A DNA stretch of 64,000 nucleotides from BS150m-G50 sp964501185 [NCBI: uncultured Bacteroidia bacterium] (GTDB taxonomy: Bacteria; CAIWAD01; BS150m-G50). The stretch covers positions 52,875-116,874 of the forward strand of contig CAZCRT010000004.1 of assembly GCA_964501185.1 (NCBI GenBank), written 5' to 3'. Under the pieces are notes generated by a model. It was not told where the DNA came from, did no database searches, and saw nothing but the letters and a program-made list of their open reading frames with translations. The translations under genes were made by a program, and so were the position numbers. This document shows, one piece after another, positions 27,301-36,680 of this stretch (the stretch's first letter is position 1; the number at the start of each line of letters is the position of its first letter).

Positions 27301-28668
27301 TTATAGAATCAATTGTTTCACAAACTCACGAGCGCTCATTTCCTCGCAGTTGAAAATAACCTGCTGCAGCTTCTGCATGCGGTCTGTGTCCATCCGTTCA
27401 GCTGCCAGTGAGTTGAATTTATTCTCCAGGTCACCCATAGTCATCGGTTCACGTGGATCACCCTTCGGGTACTCGAGGTACTGCTCATACTCATTACCTT
27501 CAACTGTTCGAATGACAACCCTGGATGGCTGTTTTTCAGGGAACATCTCTTCAAACTCAACAGAGGCCTCACCCTTGATCCTGTCAATAACCTGCCAGAT
27601 ACGGTCGTCTTTGAGTTTTTCATCTGAGAAGGATTCGGTTGTGATCTTGCGGTCTACGATTGCCGCTGCCAGACAGTATGGCAGTGAATGATCAGCTGTC
27701 TCACGGGATTCAGGCCGATACTTCTGTGGGTCGAAGAGAATATCCACAGCACGGGCGATTGATGTCACACGAACCTCTTCGATATCATCCGGTTTGATGT
27801 CATGCTCAGTAATAACCTTGAGGGTGGCTGAAAGGTGAGTATGTGTCAGAGCTTCTGTTGGAAACGCTTTCATGCTGCAATTCAGAATGCGCCATGATTC
27901 CCCCAGTCCATCTGTCATGATATTCAGATCCCAGTCCGGGCCGAAAACATCCATCAACCCCTCTTTGCCTTCGAATACAAGTTCTGTACCACTGTATCCC
28001 TTCTGCGCCATCAGTGCAGCAAAAACACCACTCTGTACGGCCATCGGGTCAACAGTATTTTTCATCATGGTCAGTTTGCCGGCAGTCGGGCAACCGATAG
28101 TATGATTGTGTGAGCCGTTAATACCGATTGCGTTTACCAGCTGATCCACATTGAGACCGAGCATTTTGCCGGCAACCAGTGGTGATACAAACTGTGTCAG
28201 TGTCGCGTGATGCCATTTACGTTCCCGTACACCAGGCTTGGCAAATTCGCATAGACGTTGTTCGAATTCATATGCCAGAACGATGCCGGTAATCACATCC
28301 TTCATGCTGCCATCCACCTTCTCAGCGGTACTTAGGGCAGCCGGTATTATATCAGATGGATGGGATGGATCTTCTTTCCAGTAGATGTCATTGAAATCGA
28401 GAGCACGGATCATCAGGGAGTTGATCAGGGCAGCATTTACTACAGGAAGTTTTTCGCCAAAACCTATGACAGTTGCTTCAGCAGTACCTCCCATTTCATC
28501 AACCAGATCCCGCATCATACCGACATCCCTGGTCCCCATCGAACCATAGGCACAACCGATAGAATCATAAAGATAGCGTTTCACCTCCTGTATCACGTTT
28601 TCCGGAAGGTCTTCGTAACGCAAATTGTCAGCAAATGTGGCCATCTGCCGGGCCAGTGATTGTTCCAT
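27301..28668 (-). CDS. MmgE/PrpD family protein (2-methylcitrate dehydratase-like)
   Basis: This 455-residue protein is of the normal size for the MmgE/PrpD family of cofactor-free dehydratases and related lyases. Family segments include YDSIGCAYGS, NSLMIRALDFNDIY, HPSDIIPAALS, AIGINGSHNHT and the C-terminal DHSLPYCLAAAI with the expected His. PrpD dehydrates 2-methylcitrate; other members act on cis-aconitate-type acids or have unknown substrates. The aconitase gene ends 45 bases upstream, so the two probably form one operon. No prpB or prpC is present nearby, so the methylcitrate cycle cannot be claimed. Confidence 0.85.
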   Translation of the reverse strand: MEQSLARQMATFADNLRYEDLPENVIQEVKRYLYDSIGCAYGSMGTRDVGMMRDLVDEMGGTAEATVIGFGEKLPVVNAALINSLMIRALDFNDIYWKEDPSHPSDIIPAALSTAEKVDGSMKDVITGIVLAYEFEQRLCEFAKPGVRERKWHHATLTQFVSPLVAGKMLGLNVDQLVNAIGINGSHNHTIGCPTAGKLTMMKNTVDPMAVQSGVFAALMAQKGYSGTELVFEGKEGLMDVFGPDWDLNIMTDGLGESWRILNCSMKAFPTEALTHTHLSATLKVITEHDIKPDDIEEVRVTSIARAVDILFDPQKYRPESRETADHSLPYCLAAAIVDRKITTESFSDEKLKDDRIWQVIDRIKGEASVEFEEMFPEKQPSRVVIRTVEGNEYEQYLEYPKGDPREPMTMGDLENKFNSLAAERMDTDRMQKLQQVIFNCEEMSAREFVKQLIL

Positions 28669-28713
28669 CAGGTACTCCTTTTATGTGACTGCTGCCGTCA
28701 GCAACAGTGTTTC

Positions 28714-30678
28714 TTATAGATTGCTCTTCACCCAGTTTTCCAGACCACCCAGAAGAATGAGCTCCTGAGCAGCCTTTCCGACAGGTGCAATAGTGTATTC
28801 TTTTCCAGAAACTGTGACACAGGCTTTCTTGAAGTCAATTACAGCAGTATGGCCGGTTCGCATTGTCAGCTCCTTATCGCCAAACTGCTGCTTCAGGTCA
28901 TCTGTCAATTGCGGGGCCTCGATAACCAGAAAACCGTTATTGATAGCATTACGCTTGTAGGTTTCGCTGAAAGAACCGGCAAACACCAGTCTCAAACCCC
29001 TGTGTTTGAGGGCTGTTGCCGCCTGCTCACGCGAACTGCCGGTACCGAAATTGAAACCACCCACCAGAATATCACCGGTAGCTGCTTTCCTGCCAAACTC
29101 AGGATCGTAATTCTCCATCACAACCTCCGCCTGCTGCTGAGGTGTAATATCATCCTGATAAGTATATTTACCAGGGTAGATTCCATCTGTATTCAGATTA
29201 TCCTGATGACAGAAGAGTAATTCGGCTGTAATCTGAGCCGGGAACTCAGGCAGCAGTTCTGTTTCACCACCGGAACGGGCTGCTGTTTCCTGGCGGTTTA
29301 TTGTCCCACTCGGATCACCCTCTTCTGCGACAGAGTAGTCGATGTAACCAGCGACTGCTGAAGCTGCCACAACCTGTGGTGAGGCAAGATATGCCAGAGC
29401 GCTGCTGTCACCCATCCGTCCCTTGAAATTACGGTTGGTAGCAGATATTCCTACTTCGTCCGGACCCAACAATCCAATACCCAGTCCAATGCAGGGTCCG
29501 CAACCGGGCGCCAGTGTAATAGCGCCTGCATCAATGAGAGTTTGCCAGTCACCACTCGCTTCACAAACAGCCTGCACTTCGCTTGAAGCAGCCGCTACAT
29601 AGAATTCAACACCCTCAGCGACTTTCTGTCCACGCATTACTTCGGCTGCCGCAGCGATATCCTCCACCCTGCTGTTCACACATGAAACAAGGTAGGCTTT
29701 ATCGATGTTGATTCTCTCTGCTCGAGCTGCAGCAACAGTCTTAACCGTTTTTACATTATGTGGCCCTGCTACCTGCGGCCGGATTGTGGATAGATCCAGT
29801 TCTACTTCCAGAGCATATTGAGCATCTGCATCTGCCTCTGGCAGGTTCTGCTCCAGCTCCTCAATTCTTTCCAGGTTCATACGGGAATGAATTGAACCGT
29901 TATCAGCATCTGAGGGCACACCTTCCGGCGATCTGCCGGAAACAACAGCTTCTCTTGCGCGCAACCATTTCAGCGTAACCGCATCTACCGGGAACAAGCC
30001 TGCCAGCGCACCCCACTCCGTGGTCATGTTGGATATTGTCAGCCGTTGATCGATTGAAAGCTCTGCCAGTCCGTCACCGGTGAATTCGATGGCATGATTG
30101 AGTACTTCATCCTGGTTGAAAAGCCCGCAGAGAGCCAGAATTACATCCTTCCCACCAACACCTTCTGGAAGCGAACCGTGCAAAACAACTTTTGCTACCG
30201 GTGGTACCTGCCACCAGGTCCGGCCTGTCGCCCAGATAGCAGCAGCATCTGTACGTACTATCGGAGTACCGAGACACCCCAATCCGCCATACATGTTAGA
30301 ATGGCTGTCGGAAGCAACCATCATCGTTCCCGGCCAGGCGTACCCCTCTTCACACATGATCTGATGACCGATACCACGCCCGGCAGGATAGAAATCCACA
30401 CCCATTTCATGTGCAAATTCTTCAATCCGTTTATACTTCTCCTGGTTGGCGGCGCTGCTGTCCTGTACATTGTGATCGAGTGCAAAAACCGGTTGCCGTG
30501 GATTATCCATACGACGTGCGCCAATACTGTGGAACTTGGGAATTACAGCACCGGTGTTATCATGCGTCATAACATGTGCCGGCCGCAGTGAAATGTAATC
30601 ACCACTTCTGACTTCCGTTCCCACCGGCAAACCAACGCTGAAACTCTGTGCGATTTTCTCTATGAGATTCTGAGACAT
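28714..30678 (-). CDS. Aconitate hydratase, compact single-chain (Aquifex-like) type
   Basis: This 654-residue protein combines the LeuC-like iron-sulfur part and the LeuD-like swivel domain in one chain. That is shorter than AcnA or AcnB and fits the compact putative-aconitase type. Motifs are ASDSHSNMYGGLGCLGTP, the cluster cysteines in VSCVNSRVEDI and APGCGPCIGLGIG, TNRNFKGRMGD, and in the swivel domain GGFNFGTGSSREQAATALK. It should interconvert citrate and isocitrate or a homologue. With the MmgE/PrpD gene just downstream and a Na+/solute symporter upstream, a role in using a tricarboxylate-like acid is possible but inferred. Confidence 0.88.
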   Translation of the reverse strand: MSQNLIEKIAQSFSVGLPVGTEVRSGDYISLRPAHVMTHDNTGAVIPKFHSIGARRMDNPRQPVFALDHNVQDSSAANQEKYKRIEEFAHEMGVDFYPAGRGIGHQIMCEEGYAWPGTMMVASDSHSNMYGGLGCLGTPIVRTDAAAIWATGRTWWQVPPVAKVVLHGSLPEGVGGKDVILALCGLFNQDEVLNHAIEFTGDGLAELSIDQRLTISNMTTEWGALAGLFPVDAVTLKWLRAREAVVSGRSPEGVPSDADNGSIHSRMNLERIEELEQNLPEADADAQYALEVELDLSTIRPQVAGPHNVKTVKTVAAARAERINIDKAYLVSCVNSRVEDIAAAAEVMRGQKVAEGVEFYVAAASSEVQAVCEASGDWQTLIDAGAITLAPGCGPCIGLGIGLLGPDEVGISATNRNFKGRMGDSSALAYLASPQVVAASAVAGYIDYSVAEEGDPSGTINRQETAARSGGETELLPEFPAQITAELLFCHQDNLNTDGIYPGKYTYQDDITPQQQAEVVMENYDPEFGRKAATGDILVGGFNFGTGSSREQAATALKHRGLRLVFAGSFSETYKRNAINNGFLVIEAPQLTDDLKQQFGDKELTMRTGHTAVIDFKKACVTVSGKEYTIAPVGKAAQELILLGGLENWVKSNL

Positions 30679-30924
30679 GAACCAACTCTCCTGCTACGCT
30701 ATGTTACAATACCGGATGACAATCATCATTCAACTTACCAAACATCATCAGCTATGGGCAAAAAATATAGATGACAGTTTGTGGAGAAACAATAAAATCA
30801 GAATACAGAAGACAGGAGGCAGAAGACAGCATTCGCCTGAGCAATCGCTACAACCTACACTAAGCTTCGTGTCACCTTTTTACAGCGGGCAACTATGCGA
30901 TAGAGCCTGGTGACTCATTGTTTT
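30679..30924. other. Intergenic region with short direct repeat
   Basis: This stretch lies between the symporter stop and the aconitase start. It is AT-rich near 30740-30800 and holds a purine-rich 10-bp direct repeat, CAGAAGACAG at 30806-30815 and 30820-30829, separated by four bases. No gene or terminator with a T-tract is visible. Confidence 0.45.
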
Positions 30925-32361
30925 CTACGTTCTACCTTCAGGTAAAACCAGACTCAACAGTGGTACTGAAACGAGTGACAAAATCATACCGATAGTACCG
31001 GCTTCCGGTGAGGAAAAGCCACCGAAGTAAAGACCAAGACAGACACCGAGCGATAGTATTGCACCGACGATAGCGCCATTACGACTGGCGAAACTGCTGA
31101 ACAGCCCCCAGAGGAACGGCCCCAGGAAAGTAGCGCCGATTGCACCCCAGGAAGTACCGAGGATTGTCACAATTGTGTCGGGCCGGAAGTATGCAAGTAT
31201 AACAGAGAGTAATATAAAAAGCGCGCTGGCGATACGCATCAGAAACGTGAGACGTTTATCACTGACTTCAGGATTTATAAATCCGGCGTAGAAATCACGA
31301 GTCACAGCCGAACTGGATATCAGCACCAGAGCCGCCAGAGTTGACATGGAGGCGGAGATAATCAGTAACAGAATCAGGATGCTTAACGATTCAGGTATCA
31401 CATTCGCGATCAGCTCCGGCATCAGTGCATCGAATACCGGTTTGCCGGAACTGAAAGCAGCCGGTGTTCCGTCAGGTGTCAGGAATAATCTCCCGGCAGC
31501 ACCTGTAAAGTAGCCGATCCCGCCGATCAGTAAGGCAAAAAGTGTCGATGCAATCATACCGATCCGGATAGACCTGCGGTCCCGTATGGCGTAGAATTTC
31601 TGGATCAGCTGTGGCATGGCAAAGGGAGCTACACTGGTCAGAAAGATGAGACTGAACAGTGGCCATAAACCGGGAGGCCCTATCGGAGCTGTCAGCCGAG
31701 GCTCTATCAACCTGAGCTGGAAGGTAATTTCATTGAAACCGCCACCTGCGTGAAGGACACTTCCCAGCATCAATAAAACACCCACACTCATAATCATACC
31801 GAAAATCACATCTATCATTGCCATTGACTTGTAACCACCCATAACCAGATAGATGGCTGTAAAACTACCCATGAACAGCAGTGCAACGGTATAGCTGACA
31901 CCAAAGTTCGAAGTGAATAGATAGGAAAGGCCCATGAAAACGGCAGCGGAGTATGGAATAAAAAATACGAAAATCACCAGAGCGGTCAGCAATTTCATAA
32001 AGCGACTGTCATAGCGCTTTTCAAAGAATTCAGCCATGGTGGCAACCTGATAGGTTTGTGCCATCTGCTTGACCCGTGGCCCGATTAACCACCAGACACA
32101 CAGAACACCGATAAACGCATTACCGGCGGCTATCCAGAGTGCGGACAGGCCAAACCCCCACCCTATCTTGCCCGCAAAGCCGATAAACAATACTGCCGAG
32201 AAATATGCGGTACCGTAGGTAAAAGCAGACATCCAGGGACCTACATTTCCACCACCGAGGAAGAAATCACTGAAACTGCGGGTGCGCTTCATTCCGAGCC
32301 AACCAATAAATACTATCATGCCTGCATATGCAGCCAGCACCAGAATCCTGATTGTCATCAT
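30925..32361 (-). CDS. Sodium:solute symporter (SSS family)
   Basis: This 478-residue inner-membrane carrier has about 13 hydrophobic helices. Family features are SFSDFFLGGGNVGPWMSAFTYGT near the N-terminus, the TM-8 region ISASMSTLAALVLISSSAVTRDFYAG with its Na+-binding small and hydroxyl residues, and AMPQLIQKFYAIRD. It resembles PutP/Panf-like members, but the substrate cannot be read from sequence. It lies 246 bases upstream of the aconitase and MmgE/PrpD genes on the same strand and might supply a carboxylate substrate. Confidence 0.9.
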   Translation of the reverse strand: MMTIRILVLAAYAGMIVFIGWLGMKRTRSFSDFFLGGGNVGPWMSAFTYGTAYFSAVLFIGFAGKIGWGFGLSALWIAAGNAFIGVLCVWWLIGPRVKQMAQTYQVATMAEFFEKRYDSRFMKLLTALVIFVFFIPYSAAVFMGLSYLFTSNFGVSYTVALLFMGSFTAIYLVMGGYKSMAMIDVIFGMIMSVGVLLMLGSVLHAGGGFNEITFQLRLIEPRLTAPIGPPGLWPLFSLIFLTSVAPFAMPQLIQKFYAIRDRRSIRIGMIASTLFALLIGGIGYFTGAAGRLFLTPDGTPAAFSSGKPVFDALMPELIANVIPESLSILILLLIISASMSTLAALVLISSSAVTRDFYAGFINPEVSDKRLTFLMRIASALFILLSVILAYFRPDTIVTILGTSWGAIGATFLGPFLWGLFSSFASRNGAIVGAILSLGVCLGLYFGGFSSPEAGTIGMILSLVSVPLLSLVLPEGRT

Positions 32362-32615
32362 ATTGTTAACTCCAGTAATATGCGTTGAACTATAACCAGC
32401 GAATGTAATTTATCCAAGTGCTGCAGTATTATATTTGCCCTGTGATGAACTCTCTGAAAGCATTACTGGAAAATAAATGAGAAAGTGTATTAATTCCGGC
32501 ACTCTGCAGGTCGATAAATATGTCGGATATTGGACAATTTTTAACGAAGATTTGCCTGAAAGGGAGTGAAATTGTATATTTTCTGGACACTCAAAGCAAA
32601 AAATAATTACTGTCA

Positions 32616-35270
32616 ATGCCAAAGCTAAAGAATATTCTAGTTGTCGATGATGAGGCAGATGCCCGTCAGGTTCTGGTGGAATTTCTCAACAGCGAGGGAT
32701 ACAAAGTAGAATCTGCCAGCGATGGCATGCAGGCTGTGCAGATGTTGAAAGATAATCTACCGGTTGATCTGGTCATCACTGATCTCAATATGCCGGTAAT
32801 CTCCGGTCTGGATGTGATTGATATTCTGGCCAAACAGTATCCGACAGTGCAGATCATTGTTGTCACCGGTTTCGGAACTATGGATACTGTACTTCAGGCC
32901 CTGCGCTGCGGTGCTGTTGATTTTCTGCAGAAGCCCTTTCTGCTGGAAGTTCTCAAATCATCCCTGCTCAAAGCTGAAGATCGTTTTCAACTGGTGACCG
33001 GTGAGCAACCAACAACAGGGTCTGTAGCTTCTACACCTGACGGAATGCTGACCAGCTGGGGAATGGCGGTATCATTCGACATTTCAGGAGAAATCGGCAA
33101 CGCTACAGCTGCATTACTTGAGCTGCTGGGCGAAAACAGAAAAAACCTGTTCAGCGGCCTGACACCACTTGCAGGTGAATGGCAAGAGCACCTGCTGGCA
33201 GATGACAGGGGTACTTTTCAGGTGAGAACTGTTGCCGGTGAAAAGGATGAGCTGCACTTCTCCTATCATTATCATGCTGACAGTGATCTTTACTCTGCCT
33301 GGATAACGCCAGTTGAAGAAACCACTGAATCCCGGTCTGTCCAGATCGATACTGACGACACTGCCGGTGATGTTGAGCGCAGGTTGCTGCTGGATATTAC
33401 AAGAGATTATCAGATCCGGTTTATTTCACCACCTGCTGCCAGGCTTATCGGCCTGAAATCAGCAAGCATCGTCGAGCGGCCACTATCTGAAATTCTGGGT
33501 ACGGAAGCAGAATCATTGATGGCAATTGATATTGACAGCCAGCTTGATGAGACCCTGCACGCAAATGTCACATTCCCGGATGGTTACTCTTTCTGGGCGG
33601 ATGTGGTTTTCCGAAAAGCAGATGATGAAGGGACCTACACCTGTGAACTCACTGATGTAAGTTATCGCAAGAATCTGGAAGCTGAGATTGAGCGTCAACG
33701 CAGCGAGCTCAGTTTTACCCGGCAGAAGCTATCTATGATTGTAGATACTACTTCACTGATGAAGCAGGAAGCTACCAAACATGACAAGCTTAAAGTTATT
33801 GCTGAGAAGATTGTACTGTCACATTCCTTTCAACGAGCAGTTATCCTCCTGCTTGACGGAAGTGAGCTGCGCGAGAGTTATCATGCCGGCTTCACAGACA
33901 GAACGCTGGGTGAGCTGCTGCAGTGCATTGATCTGAAACAGCTTCTAAAAGTCACCGCTGAGAGTGATGACCAGACTGAAGCTTTTGTGATACATGACCA
34001 GCAGGGCCTCTGCAAGCTTGAAAGCCTCGATTGGAGTGAGTCACACCATCTTATACTCCCGGTCAATCAGCAGGACAAGACTACCGGTATTATTCTACTC
34101 GATCAACCGCTGGATCACCAGCTCCCTGACGCTGTTGTTATAGATCTGTTATCGCTCTTCGCCGCACAGATTGCAGCTTACCTGGAAGAGGTTGAGTTGC
34201 GTCAGGAACTGCAGATGAACGAGCAGAACTATCGAAATCTATTTGATAATTCACGCCTTTCCATACTGCTGGCAGATACAAAAGATGGCCGTATTATTGA
34301 TGTTAACCGGCAGACGCTGGAGTTGTTCGGATATGAGCGGGAACAGATGCTGGCAATGTATATCTGGGATCTACGACCGGAAACCTATCGCGAAGAAGCG
34401 ATGCGCAATTTCCGGGAAGCTGTAAGGCGCGGCTACGGACAGTATGATAATATCCCTATTCGCCAGGCTGGCGGAAACGATATTGTAGTTGAGTACGATG
34501 CGCTTGTTACTCAGTTCAGGGGGCAACAGGTACTGCAGAGCTACTACCGTGATATTACTGAACGGCAGCTGATGGAATTTTCCGTGATACAGAGCCAGAA
34601 GCTGGCTGGGCTCGGGCAGCTTTCTGCCGGTGTCGCACATGAGTTACGCAATCCGCTCGGCATCATCAATTCCTCCCTCTACTACATCAACAGTTGTGTT
34701 AAACGTGACGAACAGGCCTTTACAGACAGCATCCGGAAGCACCTTGCAATTATCAAATCCGAGGTGGAGCGATCACGAAGAATTATTGAGAACCTGCTCA
34801 GTTTTTCCCGTATCTCAAAAGCTGAAGTAGAACCGGTTCACATCAATGAGTTGCTCAAGAATACGCTGGATCTTGTTCAGAAAGAGCTGCTTGTAAACGA
34901 TATTACGCTGGAAACTGGATTGGCACCGCTCTCACCCCAGATGTTGAATCTGGATCAGCTGAAGCAGGCTTTCCTGAATATCATTTTGAATGCGACACAG
35001 GCTATGCCCAATGGTGGTGTACTGAGAGTGGAAACCTCTATTGAAGACGAGCTTGTTGTGATCCGATTCAGTGATACCGGTATCGGTATTCCTAAAGAAC
35101 AGCTGAGTGATGTTCTCAATCCGTTTTATACGACAAAGTCACCAGGTGAGGGAACAGGACTGGGTCTCTCATTGACACATTCAATTATCCAGCGTACCGG
35201 TGGAAGTCTTCACATCGGTAGCGAAGAAGGTACAGGAACAATAGTCACAGTAAAAATCCCACTAAAATGA
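32616..35270 (+). CDS. Hybrid sensor histidine kinase with N-terminal receiver, PAS and GAF domains
   Basis: The 884-residue protein starts with a complete receiver domain (about residues 5-122; acidic D11-D12, phosphoacceptor D56 in VITDLNMPV, T in VVTGFG, K in LQKPF). A PAS-like region (about 255-350), a short coiled coil, a GAF domain (about 385-535) and a PAS domain (about 545-660, NYRNLFDNSRLSILLAD) follow. The HisKA box AGVAHELRNPLG has the autophosphorylated H675. The HATPase domain has NIILNATQAMPNGG, DTGIGIP and GTGLGLS. No membrane segment is visible, so it is cytosolic. The next gene, 15 bases downstream, is its probable NtrC-type partner. Confidence 0.93.
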   Translation: MPKLKNILVVDDEADARQVLVEFLNSEGYKVESASDGMQAVQMLKDNLPVDLVITDLNMPVISGLDVIDILAKQYPTVQIIVVTGFGTMDTVLQALRCGAVDFLQKPFLLEVLKSSLLKAEDRFQLVTGEQPTTGSVASTPDGMLTSWGMAVSFDISGEIGNATAALLELLGENRKNLFSGLTPLAGEWQEHLLADDRGTFQVRTVAGEKDELHFSYHYHADSDLYSAWITPVEETTESRSVQIDTDDTAGDVERRLLLDITRDYQIRFISPPAARLIGLKSASIVERPLSEILGTEAESLMAIDIDSQLDETLHANVTFPDGYSFWADVVFRKADDEGTYTCELTDVSYRKNLEAEIERQRSELSFTRQKLSMIVDTTSLMKQEATKHDKLKVIAEKIVLSHSFQRAVILLLDGSELRESYHAGFTDRTLGELLQCIDLKQLLKVTAESDDQTEAFVIHDQQGLCKLESLDWSESHHLILPVNQQDKTTGIILLDQPLDHQLPDAVVIDLLSLFAAQIAAYLEEVELRQELQMNEQNYRNLFDNSRLSILLADTKDGRIIDVNRQTLELFGYEREQMLAMYIWDLRPETYREEAMRNFREAVRRGYGQYDNIPIRQAGGNDIVVEYDALVTQFRGQQVLQSYYRDITERQLMEFSVIQSQKLAGLGQLSAGVAHELRNPLGIINSSLYYINSCVKRDEQAFTDSIRKHLAIIKSEVERSRRIIENLLSFSRISKAEVEPVHINELLKNTLDLVQKELLVNDITLETGLAPLSPQMLNLDQLKQAFLNIILNATQAMPNGGVLRVETSIEDELVVIRFSDTGIGIPKEQLSDVLNPFYTTKSPGEGTGLGLSLTHSIIQRTGGSLHIGSEEGTGTIVTVKIPLK

Positions 35271-35285
35271 CAGGCAGGAGCAAAC

Positions 35286-36680
35286 ATGACTGCTGACGAC
35301 AAATTGAAAATCTTGATGGTTGACGATGAGATCAACATGCTGGAATCAATGGGAGATGTCCTGCGTGATAAAGGTTATCTGGTATCAACTGCATCATCCG
35401 GACAGGAAGCTCTGGAGAGATTAGAGCGGGAAAGCAATGACTGCGATCTGATGATCACGGACCTCAAGATGCCGGGAATGAATGGCATGGAATTGCTTTC
35501 CAGAGTACATGACCTCTATCCGGAGATCAAGGTGATCGTTCTGACCGGTTTCGGTAGTGTTGATGGTGCTGTAGAAGCTATGCGCAACGGCGCCTGGGAT
35601 TACATTCTGAAGCCATTCAATCCTGATGATGCACTCAGCAGTATCAAGCGAATTGAAGCGGAAAAAGATACCCTGATGGACGATAACTTCTTTCTGCCTG
35701 AACTGAGTCGCAAGTATGGCTTTGACAGTATCATTGGAAATTCTCCTGCCATACAGGATATCTTCCGTAATGTGGCAACCGCTGCCAAGAGCAATTCCTC
35801 AATCATGCTGACGGGGGAAAGCGGCACCGGTAAGGAGTTAATGGCTCATGTTATACATTATTTCAGCTTCAGGTCAGCACAACCATTTGTCAAGACCTCC
35901 TGTGCTTCCTTCTCAGAGGGTGTACTTGAATCTGAACTTTTCGGCCATGAGAAAGGTGCTTTCACTTCAGCTGTCTCCAGGCGTAAAGGCCGCTTTGAGC
36001 TGGCTGATACCGGCACACTGTTTCTCGATGAAATAGGTGATATCCCGTTGCATACCCAGATCAAACTGGTGCGTGTACTTCAGACGCAGGAGTTTGAGCG
36101 TGTGGGTGGCACAGAATCGATCAGAGTTGATGTGCGCCTGATTTCTGCTACTCATCAGGATCTGGCACAATTGATCAGAGACAAGACCTTCAGGGAGGAT
36201 CTTTTCTACCGCCTGAATGTTATTCCTATCGAAGTCCCGCCACTGCGGGAGCGTCGTGAGGACATCCCTCTGCTGGTGGATTATTTCCTGAAGCAGTTTG
36301 CTTCTGAAACCAAGAAGAGAATTGACACTGTCGGAAAATCAGCCATGAATGCCCTGGTCAATTATGACTGGCCCGGTAATATCCGGGAGTTGCGTAATGT
36401 TCTGGAGCGTGCAGTTGTTCTGTCAGACGGGCGGAAATTGTCACTTTCCGATCTCTCCGGAGAAATCGTTCACAAACGCTACCGCAATGAATTCACACTG
36501 CAACTCAAGTCCCATACATTACTGGAAGCAGAACGGGCATTGATCGAGCACTGTTTGAATGAAACCAACTGGAATCTCTCCAAGACTGCCAAAGTGCTTG
36601 AGATCAGCCGGGGTACCCTCTACTCAAAAATGATGAAACTTGGCTTCAGGAATGGCGAAGCAAAGGAAGATGAAGAATAG
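35286..36680 (+). CDS. NtrC-family sigma-54-dependent response regulator
   Basis: This 464-residue regulator has a receiver (about 8-122; phosphoacceptor D59 in ITDLKMPG, KPF lysine), a central AAA+ domain (about 148-375) and a Fis-type helix-turn-helix (about 420-460, NLSKTAKVLEISRGTLYSKM). Walker A is GESGTGKEL, Walker B is LFLDEIGD, and the R-finger region LRERREDIPLL is present. The sigma-54 contact loop reads GAFTSA rather than the canonical GAFTGA. It should activate RpoN-dependent promoters when phosphorylated, most likely by the kinase encoded just upstream. The ribosome site GGCAGGAG lies before the ATG. Confidence 0.94.
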   Translation: MTADDKLKILMVDDEINMLESMGDVLRDKGYLVSTASSGQEALERLERESNDCDLMITDLKMPGMNGMELLSRVHDLYPEIKVIVLTGFGSVDGAVEAMRNGAWDYILKPFNPDDALSSIKRIEAEKDTLMDDNFFLPELSRKYGFDSIIGNSPAIQDIFRNVATAAKSNSSIMLTGESGTGKELMAHVIHYFSFRSAQPFVKTSCASFSEGVLESELFGHEKGAFTSAVSRRKGRFELADTGTLFLDEIGDIPLHTQIKLVRVLQTQEFERVGGTESIRVDVRLISATHQDLAQLIRDKTFREDLFYRLNVIPIEVPPLRERREDIPLLVDYFLKQFASETKKRIDTVGKSAMNALVNYDWPGNIRELRNVLERAVVLSDGRKLSLSDLSGEIVHKRYRNEFTLQLKSHTLLEAERALIEHCLNETNWNLSKTAKVLEISRGTLYSKMMKLGFRNGEAKEDEE

